In this document: in pieces, positions 1 to 6,805 of the stretch
Layout of the letters: the number at the start of each line of letters is the position of its first letter
Position numbering within the stretch: position 1 is the stretch's first letter
Virus record (IMG/VR): IMGVR_UViG_3300010379_000031
Span: 1 to 31,244 of that record
DNA length: 31,244 nt
Reading direction: 5' to 3' (one strand)
DNA from: a virus
Position numbers and translations under genes: made by a program
Notes under the pieces: generated by a model
What the model was told of the DNA's origin: nothing
Seen by the model: the letters and a program-made list of their open reading frames with translations, nothing else
Databases searched by the model: none

Positions 1-576
1 AGTGTAAAAACACCCACCGTTTTGAGTTTTGAACAATGCGATTAAATACTCCCACGTCAAATCAAACGGTAAGCTCTGCTTCTTTGCCGAGGATTTCAAG
101 GTGGAAGCCTTGTGTTTCATGTAAGCTTCCAGCGAACTGAGTCTCGTGTTCGTGTTTTTATACTCGCAAAACTTACACATAGGGCTACGCCGCAATCCGT
201 GGTACGTTGTCGGTCTTGCCATGAAATCTTTCTCATCTCGTCGTTCCCCACAACTGGCACAAGCTGCTTTACCATCAGAGCCTATTTGCAACTCAAACAG
301 GTGTCGCCCCCGCGCTGGCAACCCATATCTCCGTCTGATGCCCGAGACCGTACTTTTCGATAAAGACAACTGTCTCGATACATCCCTATCGTTGAGCCCC
401 GAAGCCAACAACTCCACAACTTTCAATTCACAATCACTACTCGTTCGATTGTGTGTCTTACCCCTCTTTTTTGCACAAGCATGACACACCCCGTTAACTG
501 CCACTACTCGATTGAAGTATACCCGATTCTTGTATTGCTTTTCTTCCCCACAAGAGGGACAAACTCGACTCCACAT
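1..576 (-). CDS. HNH homing endonuclease, partial (3' end off the window)
   Basis: This open frame starts at ATG 576-574 and runs off the left edge of the window. The translation has a Cys-pair zinc ribbon at residues 6-9 (CPSC) answered by CHAC, a helix-turn-helix around residues 60-85 (motif LSKSTVSGIRRRYG), a second Cys pair (CASC ... CKFC), and ends in LFKTQNGGCFYT, which is how phage HNH domains begin. The catalytic half is therefore cut off. The family comprises free-standing DNA endonucleases that spread their own gene. The start is supported by AGGAGG 7 nt upstream. That Shine-Dalgarno sits in a small hairpin (CTCCT/AGGAG, 584-597). Promoter P1 (645-674) lies upstream. The helix-turn-helix resembles the one ending the GIY-YIG protein at 1049-1798. 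Confidence 0.75.
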   Translation of the reverse strand, partial: MWSRVCPSCGEEKQYKNRVYFNRVVAVNGVCHACAKKRGKTHNRTSSDCELKVVELLASGLNDRDVSRQLSLSKSTVSGIRRRYGLPARGRHLFELQIGSDGKAACASCGERRDEKDFMARPTTYHGLRRSPMCKFCEYKNTNTRLSSLEAYMKHKASTLKSSAKKQSLPFDLTWEYLIALFKTQNGGCFYT

Positions 577-583
577 ATACAGC

Positions 584-597
584 CTCCTGTATAGGAG
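584..597 (-). promoter_or_regulatory. Hairpin covering the RBS of the HNH gene
   Basis: CTCCT and AGGAG pair perfectly around the loop ATAC on the - strand. The 3' arm is the Shine-Dalgarno of the HNH gene starting at 576. Folding would hide the RBS. The sequence shows the stem; its regulatory role is inferred. Confidence 0.45.
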
Positions 598-644
598 ACC
601 GATAGTTTGGAAAAATTTGTACTAGGGACAAGCCACACAGTATC

Positions 645-674
645 AGTATACCGAGAGGCTCTCGGATTTGGCTA
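645..674 (-). promoter_or_regulatory. Phage promoter motif P1 (TAGCCA-N17-GTATACT)
   Basis: On the - strand TAGCCA (674-669) is followed after exactly 17 nt by GTATACT (651-645). The spacer contains a 7-bp inverted repeat, CCGAGAG/CTCTCGG. It lies upstream of the partial HNH gene and overlaps the 3' codons of a broken reading frame. It is one of eight copies of this motif in the window. Confidence 0.65.
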
Positions 675-707
675 GTATTCCCCCGAATCTTCCAGCCGGT
701 GTTCTCT

Positions 708-749
708 CCCGGTTCTTCTGAGTCCCAGTACGGGATACTGAGAACCGGG
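708..749. terminator. Stem-loop, possible terminator or RNA structure
   Basis: CCCGGTTCT (708-716) pairs with AGAACCGGG (741-749), and CAGTA/TACTG inside forms a second stem around CGGGA, leaving a one-sided bulge of 9 nt. No clear U-run follows on either strand, so a terminator role is uncertain. It overlaps the broken reading frames of 643-1044. Confidence 0.35.
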
Positions 750-764
750 GTAAATTTGGTTGTC

Positions 765-785
765 TCCCCTCGAAGAACGAGGGGA
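765..785. terminator. Stem-loop with perfect 8-bp stem
   Basis: TCCCCTCG (765-772) and CGAGGGGA (778-785) form a perfect 8-bp stem around a 5-nt loop. It sits 16 nt from the hairpin at 708-749. The pair may be a tandem terminator or structured RNA, or may be incidental to coding sequence. There is no long U-run. Confidence 0.35.
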
Positions 786-1048
786 ATTTCTTGTGATGAA
801 CATTTTTTGTGCCAAGCCAGTCACCCCATGAGACCCATCTGTACGATTGGCATCGAATTCAGCGATGACTTGTGCGGTGAGCGTCTTTTGGTAATCGTAA
901 GATTTATCTTTCACAGGCTCGGTATGAGCATCTTCAACTCCACCAGAGTGAGATTTCGCTTTACCGCATTCGATTTGTAGCTGCACAACACCACCATAAA
1001 GGGCAAACGACAAACAGCATGAGGCGCACAAGGAGGGGTTTCATACCC

Positions 1049-1798
1049 TTAGTATACCAGACTTGCCGAGGTTTCGGCTAGTTTTAAGTGACTATTTACT
1101 GTACTTTTTCCTATTCCTAGTTCGTGTGCAATAGCCCTATGCGTCACCCCTTTTTGACGCAATTCAACGATTCTTGCGGTCAATGTATCCTCTTTCCTAT
1201 ACTTATCCCATCTTGCCACCCTTGCTGCGTCCAGCTTTTCTACCATTTTTGAACGATAGGCAGGTTCAGTCCACCGTTGTTTGCTAGTGTAGGCTATTTG
1301 AGCCCGGTAGTCGGGGTCTGTAGTATACCGCTCTGTTCTCTTAGCTACGACATCAGGGTCTTTCGCTCGTTTAAGATTGTTCAACTGAGCCTCACTCTTC
1401 GGAGCCGCCTTCATACGTGCGATAGCCTCTGGAGAGTACACCCGTCCCTTCATCATCGCACTATGATTCCTCTTCCACTCATCTGTATGCTTTCCTGTGA
1501 ATCCTTCCCCTCCCTTGCAGATGTTATAGCCGACTTCAGGATTACGGGTATCGTAGAGGGCGATGAGTAGGCGCTCTAGCCGGTCGAGTTCTTCTTTGGT
1601 TTCAACTTCCATGAGAGGTTCGATTGACCAAACCTCTTTTGAGTGTTTACGCATGGAGTTATAGAGGCGCGATTGACCTCCTCTAAATTTAGCTGCGTCA
1701 GACAGCTTAGTCTGAAGATACTTCTTCAGATTGTTTTTCTTGTGCTGACCGATGTAAATCTTACCTGTTGTGCTATTGGTAATGACGTAAATGAACAT
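1049..1798 (-). CDS. GIY-YIG homing endonuclease
   Basis: The 249-aa protein begins with a GIY-YIG nuclease domain: the first strand is FIYVITN (residues 2-8), the second IYIGQHK (14-20). YNICKGGEGFTGK follows near residue 95, then repeats of the NUMOD type (for example YSPEAIARMKAAP) and, at the C terminus, a helix-turn-helix (THRAIAHELGIGKSTVNSHL). These enzymes nick or cut DNA at a long site and spread their own gene. It lies just downstream of PNK on the same strand. Its start follows the PNK terminator hairpin directly, and the only plausible Shine-Dalgarno (AGGGAG) is the 3' arm of that hairpin. Its last codons (LAETSASLVY) contain promoter P2. Confidence 0.9.
   Translation of the reverse strand: MFIYVITNSTTGKIYIGQHKKNNLKKYLQTKLSDAAKFRGGQSRLYNSMRKHSKEVWSIEPLMEVETKEELDRLERLLIALYDTRNPEVGYNICKGGEGFTGKHTDEWKRNHSAMMKGRVYSPEAIARMKAAPKSEAQLNNLKRAKDPDVVAKRTERYTTDPDYRAQIAYTSKQRWTEPAYRSKMVEKLDAARVARWDKYRKEDTLTARIVELRQKGVTHRAIAHELGIGKSTVNSHLKLAETSASLVY
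1051..1080 (-). promoter_or_regulatory. Phage promoter motif P2 (TAGCCG-N17-GTATACT)
   Basis: TAGCCG (1080-1075) and GTATACT (1057-1051) are separated by 17 nt on the - strand, inside the 3' end of the GIY-YIG gene. The stop codon TAA overlaps the -10 box. It points into the broken gene at 643-1044. Confidence 0.65.
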
Positions 1799-1802
1799 AA
1801 AA

Positions 1803-1827
1803 ATGGCTCCCTACAAGAGGGAGCCAT
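1803..1827 (-). terminator. Terminator of the PNK gene, also covering the RBS of the GIY-YIG gene
   Basis: A perfect 10-bp stem (ATGGCTCCCT / AGGGAGCCAT, loop of 5 nt) is followed on the - strand by TTTT, a textbook intrinsic terminator 17 nt after the PNK stop. The 3' arm also provides AGGGAG, 8 nt before the ATG at 1798, so the folded RNA would block translation of the endonuclease. Confidence 0.75.
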
Positions 1828-1844
1828 AGTTGAATTTCCTGTCA

Positions 1845-2930
1845 CTAAAAATCCTCTAATGCGCTGCAAATTGGACAACGACGATACCCTTTTGACCCCT
1901 TAAACGTACAGGTCGCGGCGTGTTCGGTAGTTCCCGCAACTGGATAAACCTTTAACCCAACTTCCTTCCACGCTCGGATTACACGGGGCCGGTCATCAAT
2001 CACCCAAGCAATTTCATCTTTCCGTACGGTCGTAAGGATTTCGGAAAGTAACTCAGGCTTGATGATAGCATCGCTCCGATTATCCCCGGCTGAACGCATC
2101 ACTATAAAATCAAAAGGAATTTTATATCCATTCAACCAATCAACCGTGTCGGGGCAGCACCCTGCATGGCGTCCCGAAACAATGATGATGTTGTAGTGAG
2201 GGTACAACGCACGCACCCAGTTCGCCACAACCTCGTGTACGCCATCCAGCAGCACCTTGGACTCATCGAAGGGGCTACGGACACCCGTGTGGTCAGCCAG
2301 CGTTCCGTCGATGTCGCACAGGATGAATGGGGAATCCTTCAGCCGACGAGTGAACTCCCCTGTCCGAAAGTCCTCTCGGTCTGCCATGGCGCGATTGAGT
2401 ACGTCTGGATTAACTTCGTACATCTTGGGGGTCACGGTAGCCTCACACAGGGTCTTGTACTGACCCCGAACAACTTTCTCACCGACACACGCGGTGCCGG
2501 TACGCTTGGCGTCACGCTCGATGCACTCCTGAAGCGAAGTGGTCATGTTCACGATACGGAACTTGGCACGGGAGTCACGAGCGATTTCCTCCCACCCGTT
2601 CCGAGTGCGAAGAACACAGTTGGTGTCGTCCACGATAACGTCGGTCACGTGACCTGCACGGAGGGCAGACTTCACACCTTCCTGCTCATAGCGACGAACC
2701 AAATCCTCGTTACGCTTGCCACCGTTCTCCCACGTCACACCGGGGTAAAGCATCGCCCGGAGGTCGTCGCGGTTGAAGCGGAGCACACGACCGTAGCCGT
2801 TCAAAACCCACCCCTTGGTGAGTACAGACTTGCCAGAGCCGGAGAGACCGACCATCATCGTCAGGGTCGGAGCATCCTCACGCCCTGCACTATAATCCAC
2901 AAACTGCTCAGTATAACCACGGTCAGCCAT
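1845..2930 (-). CDS. pseT: Polynucleotide 5'-kinase / 3'-phosphatase
   Basis: This 361-aa protein has the two-domain layout of T4 PNK. The N-terminal kinase has the P-loop GLSGSGKS (28-35) and RFNRDDLR (51-58). The C-terminal HAD-type phosphatase has the nucleophile motif DIDGTLAD (206-213), IIIVSGRHAG (about 252-261) and the acidic motif WVIDDRPR (about 309). T4 PNK (301 aa) repairs nicked RNA and DNA ends so a ligase can rejoin them, for example after tRNA cleavage by host defences; no ligase is visible here. A Cys-rich tail (CTFK ... CPIC) is extra. The start is ATG 2930, placed 4 nt after AGGAGA; the longer TTG-started frame at 2942 would place that RBS inside the coding sequence. It is preceded by promoter P3 and flanked by homing endonuclease genes on both sides. 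Confidence 0.93.
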   Translation of the reverse strand: MADRGYTEQFVDYSAGREDAPTLTMMVGLSGSGKSVLTKGWVLNGYGRVLRFNRDDLRAMLYPGVTWENGGKRNEDLVRRYEQEGVKSALRAGHVTDVIVDDTNCVLRTRNGWEEIARDSRAKFRIVNMTTSLQECIERDAKRTGTACVGEKVVRGQYKTLCEATVTPKMYEVNPDVLNRAMADREDFRTGEFTRRLKDSPFILCDIDGTLADHTGVRSPFDESKVLLDGVHEVVANWVRALYPHYNIIIVSGRHAGCCPDTVDWLNGYKIPFDFIVMRSAGDNRSDAIIKPELLSEILTTVRKDEIAWVIDDRPRVIRAWKEVGLKVYPVAGTTEHAATCTFKGSKGYRRCPICSALEDF

Positions 2931-2948
2931 AGTTCTCCTCAAAGTATT

Positions 2949-2978
2949 AGTATACGAGTAGTGACAGGGGTTTGGCTA
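2949..2978 (-). promoter_or_regulatory. Phage promoter motif P3 (TAGCCA-N17-GTATACT), for PNK
   Basis: TAGCCA (2978-2973) and GTATACT (2955-2949) are 17 nt apart on the - strand. The -10 box ends 19 nt before the PNK ATG, with the RBS between, the expected geometry for a promoter. Confidence 0.7.
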
Positions 2979-3019
2979 CTTTTTGGGTAAGCTTTTGCAA
3001 ATAACGAGAATTACTCAAC

Positions 3020-3046
3020 TTTGGTATCCCTCATTAGGAGACCAAA
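3020..3046 (+). promoter_or_regulatory. Hairpin covering the RBS of the HNH gene at 3047
   Basis: TTTGGT (3020-3025) pairs with ACCAAA (3041-3046), and TCC (3027-3029) with GGA (3037-3039) after an A.G mismatch. The Shine-Dalgarno AGGAG is in the 3' arm and the ATG follows immediately. This would repress translation while folded. Confidence 0.5.
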
Positions 3047-3613
3047 ATGCCAGCATACAACTTTATTGACATCACAGGCCAGCCTTTCGGACGATGGACG
3101 GTAGTGAAAAGAGACCTAAACCGGGGTGCTACTCCCGACGACCAAAATGTGTATTGGCTCTGCCGCTGCCAGTGCGGAACCGAAAAATCGGTGATGGGGA
3201 TGACACTAAAAAGTGGTCGGAGCACTCAATGCCGCCGCTGTTGGGAACAAGGGCACAAACACAACTTAAACGCACGGGTGTGGGGTCGAATCATAAGAAA
3301 TGCAAAAATAAGGAACCTTTCACATCAACTGGGAACCCCAAAAGAGGGTAAGCAGTTTCTGTACGATTTGTTGCACAACAAACAGGCGGGTCGTTGTGCC
3401 CTATCCGGGCTTCCCATAAGCATATCCAACACCATCAAGGGGGACATGCATGGGGAATCCACCGCTTCCCTTGACCGCATTGATTCAAGCAAGGGATACA
3501 CCCGAGACAACGTGCAGTGGGTTCACAAGGATGTGAACAAAATGAAAATGGACTTGGAGCAGCCCGTGTTCATCGCCCTCTGTAAAACTATTGCTTCATA
3601 TAACGATGTTTGA
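3047..3613 (+). CDS. HNH homing endonuclease with N-terminal Cys-rich module
   Basis: The 188-aa protein starts with the Cys-rich DNA-binding module shared with four other proteins here (DITGQPFGRWTVV, then WLCRCQCG and LKSGRSTQCRRC, residues about 8-65). It continues into an HNH domain (about 105-165) with GRCALSGLPIS, LDRIDSSKGYTRDNVQW and a final helix. It lies on the opposite strand to its neighbours, between PNK and deformylase, and its last 26 nt overlap the 3' end of the deformylase gene in a convergent arrangement. That position fits insertion of a mobile gene at an intergenic junction. ATG 3047 follows AGGAG at a normal distance. Confidence 0.9.
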   Translation: MPAYNFIDITGQPFGRWTVVKRDLNRGATPDDQNVYWLCRCQCGTEKSVMGMTLKSGRSTQCRRCWEQGHKHNLNARVWGRIIRNAKIRNLSHQLGTPKEGKQFLYDLLHNKQAGRCALSGLPISISNTIKGDMHGESTASLDRIDSSKGYTRDNVQWVHKDVNKMKMDLEQPVFIALCKTIASYNDV

Positions 3614-4130
3614 TTTTTTCCCACTGACGTAGGAGGGACTTCTGTACCTGCTTGGACATGTGGCTGCGGTCGAAGAACATAATCCCGTCGAGATGCTCGG
3701 CCTCGTGGGTCGCGACCCGTGCATTCATGCCACTCAGTTCCATCTCTTTCTCTTCACCGAGCACTGTGAAGTACCGCATGGATGTGAATTGATGCCTTTC
3801 AACTTGCTCAAACAACGATGGAAGCGACAGACAACCTTCCTGTTCACAGACCAAAGGGCCACTAAACTTAAGGGTTGGATTGCACACCACAAGGGGTGGG
3901 GCAGTCAACTTTCCATCTTTGGCCGACTCAGGGAAATGCATGATAAAAACGCGACTGACTATCCCAACTTGGGGAGCAGCAAGGCCAACACCCTTGTGGG
4001 TGTTCATGGTAGCCAGTAGTTCACTGGCGAACTCTCTCAGTTTGGAGCCAAACTCGGTGCTTCGCACGGGTTCACAAACCTTGGATAACACGGGGTCATC
4101 CCAATATCTTAAGCCAAGAACTCGACTCAT
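3588..4130 (-). CDS. def: Peptide deformylase
   Basis: The 180-aa protein has all three deformylase motifs: GVGLAAPQVG (47-56), EGCLSLP (98-104) and HEAEHLDG (142-149). Cys100, His142 and His146 should bind the catalytic metal and Glu143 should be the catalytic base. The family usually has HExDH, so HEAEH is a small departure. The enzyme removes the formyl group from nascent proteins. Phage versions are known, mainly from marine phages, where they are thought to support translation of phage proteins. The ATG overlaps the stop of the upstream HNH gene (ATGA), so the two are probably translationally coupled. A second HNH gene abuts its 3' end. Confidence 0.95.
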   Translation of the reverse strand: MSRVLGLRYWDDPVLSKVCEPVRSTEFGSKLREFASELLATMNTHKGVGLAAPQVGIVSRVFIMHFPESAKDGKLTAPPLVVCNPTLKFSGPLVCEQEGCLSLPSLFEQVERHQFTSMRYFTVLGEEKEMELSGMNARVATHEAEHLDGIMFFDRSHMSKQVQKSLLRQWEKIKHRYMKQ

Positions 4131-4831
4131 CCCATCCCCAATCTGTGTATGGCAACCTGCCTAATCCAATTGAGAAAATCCTTTTCAGATTCCGCCTGTT
4201 TTCTGTAGTTGCACTTTTTACAAGCCGGTACAACATTACCGGCGATGTACCCCTTAGTGTTATCCAAGCGGTCAATGCCATTGCACATAAAAAATCCGTA
4301 CCCAGTCTTCAATTCCACTTTTCGTTGGGGTTCAGCCCCACAGTAAGCACAGTACCCTTTGATGAGTTTCAGAGTCTCCCCATCTGTCAAACTAAAAACC
4401 AGATGCCGAACCCTTGCACTCCTCCGGTATTCCTTAAGCACCGACCGCGCAGCGGAGGCTCCAAATTCCTTCCGTTCACCTTCCCGTGTCTTGGTGTACA
4501 GGCACCCACAACTTCTTGTACTACTGTGGGTCAATTTGTACCTACCAACGACTGTAGTTTTACCGCAGTCGCACAAACATTCGAAGAAAGTTTTCTGGCG
4601 TCTGGTCTCCTTCAACCGTAGCACGGTGAGGTAGCCAAATCGCTGACTCGTGATGTCCTCAACCCCGCGACAACCACAGCTAGTCCGAATGCCCCGCTTG
4701 AGCCTACTACCCTCCACCAAGCAGTCTGAACCACAGTCGCAACGGCACACCCACACTCGGTGTTTAGCTCCATCCCTGTGAACTGCGGTGAGGTAGCCAA
4801 ACTTTTGACCTGTTAAATCTCCAACTTTCAT
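4127..4831 (-). CDS. HNH homing endonuclease with two tandem Cys-rich modules
   Basis: The 234-aa protein carries the shared module twice in tandem: DLTGQKFGYLTAV ... VCRCDCG ... RTSCGC (about 5-54) and DITSQRFGYLTVL ... CLCDCG ... TRSCGC (about 59-107). An HNH domain follows (about 165-215: GYCAYCG, NGIDRLDNTKGYIAGNVVP, CKKCN). Two copies may extend the recognition site. ATG 4831 is preferred to the TTG-started frame at 4864, because the latter would run through a hairpin (4834-4854) that looks like an untranslated regulatory structure. The 3' end overlaps the deformylase start by 4 nt and supplies its purine-rich leader (GGGGATGGG). Promoter P4 lies upstream. Confidence 0.9.
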   Translation of the reverse strand: MKVGDLTGQKFGYLTAVHRDGAKHRVWVCRCDCGSDCLVEGSRLKRGIRTSCGCRGVEDITSQRFGYLTVLRLKETRRQKTFFECLCDCGKTTVVGRYKLTHSSTRSCGCLYTKTREGERKEFGASAARSVLKEYRRSARVRHLVFSLTDGETLKLIKGYCAYCGAEPQRKVELKTGYGFFMCNGIDRLDNTKGYIAGNVVPACKKCNYRKQAESEKDFLNWIRQVAIHRLGMG

Positions 4832-4833
4832 AA

Positions 4834-4854
4834 AGCCCCCATACTTAGGGGGCT
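4834..4854 (-). promoter_or_regulatory. GC-rich hairpin directly before the HNH start codon
   Basis: AGCCCCC and GGGGGCT form a perfect 7-bp stem with a 7-nt loop. The ATG at 4831 comes 2 nt after the stem, so the only G-rich RBS candidate is in its 3' arm. It could also act as a weak terminator for the gene at 4868-5305. Confidence 0.5.
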
Positions 4855-4867
4855 GATAGTTCAATCA

Positions 4868-5305
4868 CTAGAATAATACCGGACTCGACACGGGATTGGC
4901 TAGTTTTTCGTCAATTTTTTCTTCACGCCTGAGAAGGCATCGTTTGTGCCCGGTGAACAACTCACTCCAAACCTCGGGCTTGACCCCGGCTTGAAGCCAA
5001 TGTACCCACATACCGTCTACAACTTGCTGCTTCCATGACCGGCTGTTCACCAGCTTGCCTTTACGAATGACCTGTCGCGGTCTCAAGTTGATTTTCTTGT
5101 CCCACTTGATGGTGCCGTGCCAAAGTACACTACCATCTTCAGCGTACACGGTGAAGTCATCGCCCTCTTTGAGTTCACGGAGCCCTTCGTACTTCCAGTG
5201 GATACCGTCTTCGCACAGGAAGCCGTCTTCCTGCATAGCCCACCAGCCGCCCTCGGTGCCCGTCTCACTGAAAAGATGGGCTTCGCCCTTCATCTCTTTA
5301 ATCAT
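4868..5305 (-). CDS. Hypothetical phage protein, 145 aa
   Basis: Soluble, aromatic- and acid-rich protein with no motif I can name (for example GGWWAMQEDGFLCEDGIHW and FTVYAEDGSVLWHGTI, which look like short beta strands). ATG 5305 follows AGGAG and overlaps the stop of the upstream gene (ATGA), so it is part of the - strand operon. Its last codons (LANPVSSPVLF) contain promoter P4. It could be a small beta-barrel regulatory or DNA-modification accessory protein, but nothing decides this. Confidence 0.75.
   Translation of the reverse strand: MIKEMKGEAHLFSETGTEGGWWAMQEDGFLCEDGIHWKYEGLRELKEGDDFTVYAEDGSVLWHGTIKWDKKINLRPRQVIRKGKLVNSRSWKQQVVDGMWVHWLQAGVKPEVWSELFTGHKRCLLRREEKIDEKLANPVSSPVLF
4873..4902 (-). 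promoter_or_regulatory. Phage promoter motif P4 (TAGCCA-N17-GTATTAT)
   Basis: TAGCCA (4902-4897) and GTATTAT (4879-4873) are 17 nt apart on the - strand, inside the 3' end of 4868-5305. It would drive the HNH and deformylase genes. Confidence 0.6.
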
Positions 5306-6015
5306 TTCGTAACTCCTGACGCTTGAGCCCAGCGAAGGGCTCCGCGATGTCTGTCTTCACCCACCACATCAACCAACTCCTCAGCTTTGGCTTGAAGAAA
5401 TTGCATAATGGTCTTCACCCGTGCGAGGTCAACACGAAGGTGGGTTAGCCGGGATGTGCCGTCTATCAAGTCCACGAACGCTGTCGATGGAATAGATGTG
5501 TCGGCTCCACTCATGTATCGAGCGAGACGCCAGATAAAAGCGAACACACCATCCACAGGTTTGTCCGAGAGGAGCCGTTTATCGTACGTACAAAACTCTG
5601 CAAGCCTTTCGCGAGTAACATGACTCTCAAACGCCAACAGAATTTGAAATGCTTGGTCCTCGGTGGGTTCAGGGGCGTACGCATAGGAAAGCACACTACG
5701 AGGAACCCCGGTCGGTAGAGTGAACTTGTATCCGGCTGGAACTTCGGGGAGAGAACGACGAGTCTCTTTCAACCTCTTCTCAATGTCGCTATAAAGAATC
5801 TGACCGGGATAAGGCTGACGTGTCCTCGGGTCAAAAATAAGAAATGCGGTCGCCTGAGGGTTATTGGCAACTAGCTCATGTGTTGCGCGAAGTTCTGATT
5901 GTCGAGCCGAGGGCATACGGTTGAACACGTCAATGTCTTCAACCAAGTGGGGGAACTGACCCGCCCAATTCATCCGGAGTTCGTGGTCACCGTGAACTTT
6001 TACCTTGTTCGCCAT
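5302..6015 (-). CDS. Hypothetical phage protein, 237 aa
   Basis: Mostly helical, charged soluble protein without recognised motifs; no signal peptide or membrane segment. ATG 6015 (MANKVKVHGDHELR) is chosen over an upstream start at 6036 because GGAG lies 5 nt before it. It overlaps the upstream small gene by 29 nt and the downstream gene by the ATGA quartet, so all three are co-translated. Confidence 0.75.
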   Translation of the reverse strand: MANKVKVHGDHELRMNWAGQFPHLVEDIDVFNRMPSARQSELRATHELVANNPQATAFLIFDPRTRQPYPGQILYSDIEKRLKETRRSLPEVPAGYKFTLPTGVPRSVLSYAYAPEPTEDQAFQILLAFESHVTRERLAEFCTYDKRLLSDKPVDGVFAFIWRLARYMSGADTSIPSTAFVDLIDGTSRLTHLRVDLARVKTIMQFLQAKAEELVDVVGEDRHRGALRWAQASGVTK

Positions 6016-6223
6016 ACAACTCCAGCTTGGACCCAACCTTAAGTTTTATTTGAGAGGCGAGACGGTCCATATCGAAGTACGCACCCCGCACAGTGAAATT
6101 GTTTTGGTTCTTCGCCCACTTCTTCCTAATACGCTTTTTCTTGGAGCGCAAGTAAAGTTTCCACGCCGATTCGGATATAGGCACACGAATCTTACGTTTA
6201 GGCTCATCCCCGTGTTCGCACAA
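5987..6223 (-). CDS. Small basic protein with CxxC, start probably displaced by a frameshift
   Basis: The open frame encodes a Lys/Arg-rich protein (KLYLRSKKKRIRKKWAKNQ). Its only in-frame starts are weak (TTG 6223). Just upstream in another frame is a strong start, ATG 6279, with GGAG and a TGATG overlap with the preceding stop, but that frame soon becomes protein-unlike. Adding one base in the AAA of GGAAAGC (about 6260) would join MYKPIGK to ADYENIERRLCALCEHGDE, giving a coherent protein with a CxxC pair. So the real gene is probably 5987-6279 with either a -1 frameshift at A-AAG, a mutation, or a sequencing deletion. Function unknown; nucleic-acid binding is plausible from charge. Confidence 0.6.
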   Translation of the reverse strand: MCEHGDEPKRKIRVPISESAWKLYLRSKKKRIRKKWAKNQNNFTVRGAYFDMDRLASQIKLKVGSKLELYGEQGKSSR

Positions 6224-6278
6224 GGCACAAAGACGGCGTTCAATGTTCTCATAATCAGCTTTCCGATGGGTTTGTACA

Positions 6279-6713
6279 TCACTTCTCCAACTTTCTTACT
6301 CCGGCTCGAACCATTCGTTGCTCAAAGGTGAGAGGCTTTCGTATTTGTAGCTGTTGTTTTGGAACAACCTCCGGTAGTTGAAGTGCAGCAAGCAGCAACT
6401 TTTCCTTCCATGTTTCTACTGGTTCTGATTGACTGGTTCCAAGCGGTAGCATTTTGCTACCCGCAGTGGCGGCCTTTTGTTTGAGCCGCTTATTTCGTCG
6501 TGTGCCGGGTGCTCCTCGGTCCGGAGGATAGATGCCTAGCAAGCGTTTCAAATGAGCCAGAGCATTGTCATACGCAAGGGGGCACTCGGGCGTGCTGGCG
6601 ACTACAAACGTAGCCCCGTTGGGAAATCGGTAGACCTTGTGTTTCCGTTGTCGTACCAGTTTTCCACCATTCTGCTCAATCAACGACTCCATTGCAGTCT
6701 TTGGGTCTGCCAT
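6279..6713 (-). CDS. Small protein with possible HicA-like fold
   Basis: The N-terminal part (about 5-60: an initial helix, GGKLVRQRKHKVYRFPNG, TFVVASTP, then a helix) has the order helix-strand-strand-strand-helix and the His-containing basic strand typical of HicA/YcfA double-stranded-RNA-binding-like domains. Several phages encode such lone domains. No HicB partner is adjacent, so a toxin-antitoxin pair is not supported. The second half is basic and looks disordered. ATG 6713 is used (AGGAG at about 10 nt) rather than 6722. A terminator and a -10-like GTATACT lie upstream. Confidence 0.7.
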   Translation of the reverse strand: MADPKTAMESLIEQNGGKLVRQRKHKVYRFPNGATFVVASTPECPLAYDNALAHLKRLLGIYPPDRGAPGTRRNKRLKQKAATAGSKMLPLGTSQSEPVETWKEKLLLAALQLPEVVPKQQLQIRKPLTFEQRMVRAGVRKLEK

Positions 6714-6752
6714 AGAAGACACTCCTGCTGGTAGTATACATCACCCCAAAGG

Positions 6753-6784
6753 AAAACGACCTGAAATTTTTATCAGGTCGTTTT
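6753..6784. terminator. Bidirectional intrinsic terminator
   Basis: AAAACGACCTGA and TCAGGTCGTTTT form a perfect 12-bp stem with an 8-nt loop and A/T runs on both flanks. On the - strand it ends the transcript of 6806-7084. The hexamer GTATACT (6738-6732) 15 nt further on may be a -10 box for the next gene. Confidence 0.8.
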
Positions 6785-6805
6785 CGAAATTCTCTGTTTG
6801 TGCGT

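Larger units (their letters stand above)
643..1044 (-). pseudogene. Frameshifted small gene: signal-peptide-like start, WVSWGDWLGT repeat motif at end
   Basis: Three overlapping - strand frames look like pieces of one gene. ATG 1044 opens a 27-codon segment that reads like a signal peptide (MKPLLVRLMLFVVCPLWWCC) and stops at 961. The next frame is open from about 1031 to 672 and carries the middle part (for example KSYDYQKTLTAQVIAEFDAN). A third frame, open from about 855 to the TGA at 643, reads WVSWGDWLGTKNVHHKKF, the signature of the short 'phage-integrase repeat unit' seen in phage and algal proteins, and ends in LAKSESLSVY inside promoter P1. Two single-base changes would join them. Alternatively only the 672-1031 frame is real, with a TTG or GTG start (1031 or 986). 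The product function is unknown. The start codon lies about 7 nt after the -10 box of P2, so the transcript could be nearly leaderless. Confidence 0.4.

Noticed and set aside
2166-2990. 274-codon + strand open frame
   Set aside because: Antisense to the well-supported PNK gene; shadow frame.
6279-6713. HicAB toxin-antitoxin pair
   Set aside because: Only a HicA-like fold pattern is seen; no HicB-like partner next to it.
6732-6738. GTATACT on the - strand before the 6713 gene as a ninth copy of the promoter motif
   Set aside because: The hexamer 17 nt upstream is AGGTCG, not TAGCCA-like, and lies in the terminator stem; at most a -10 box.
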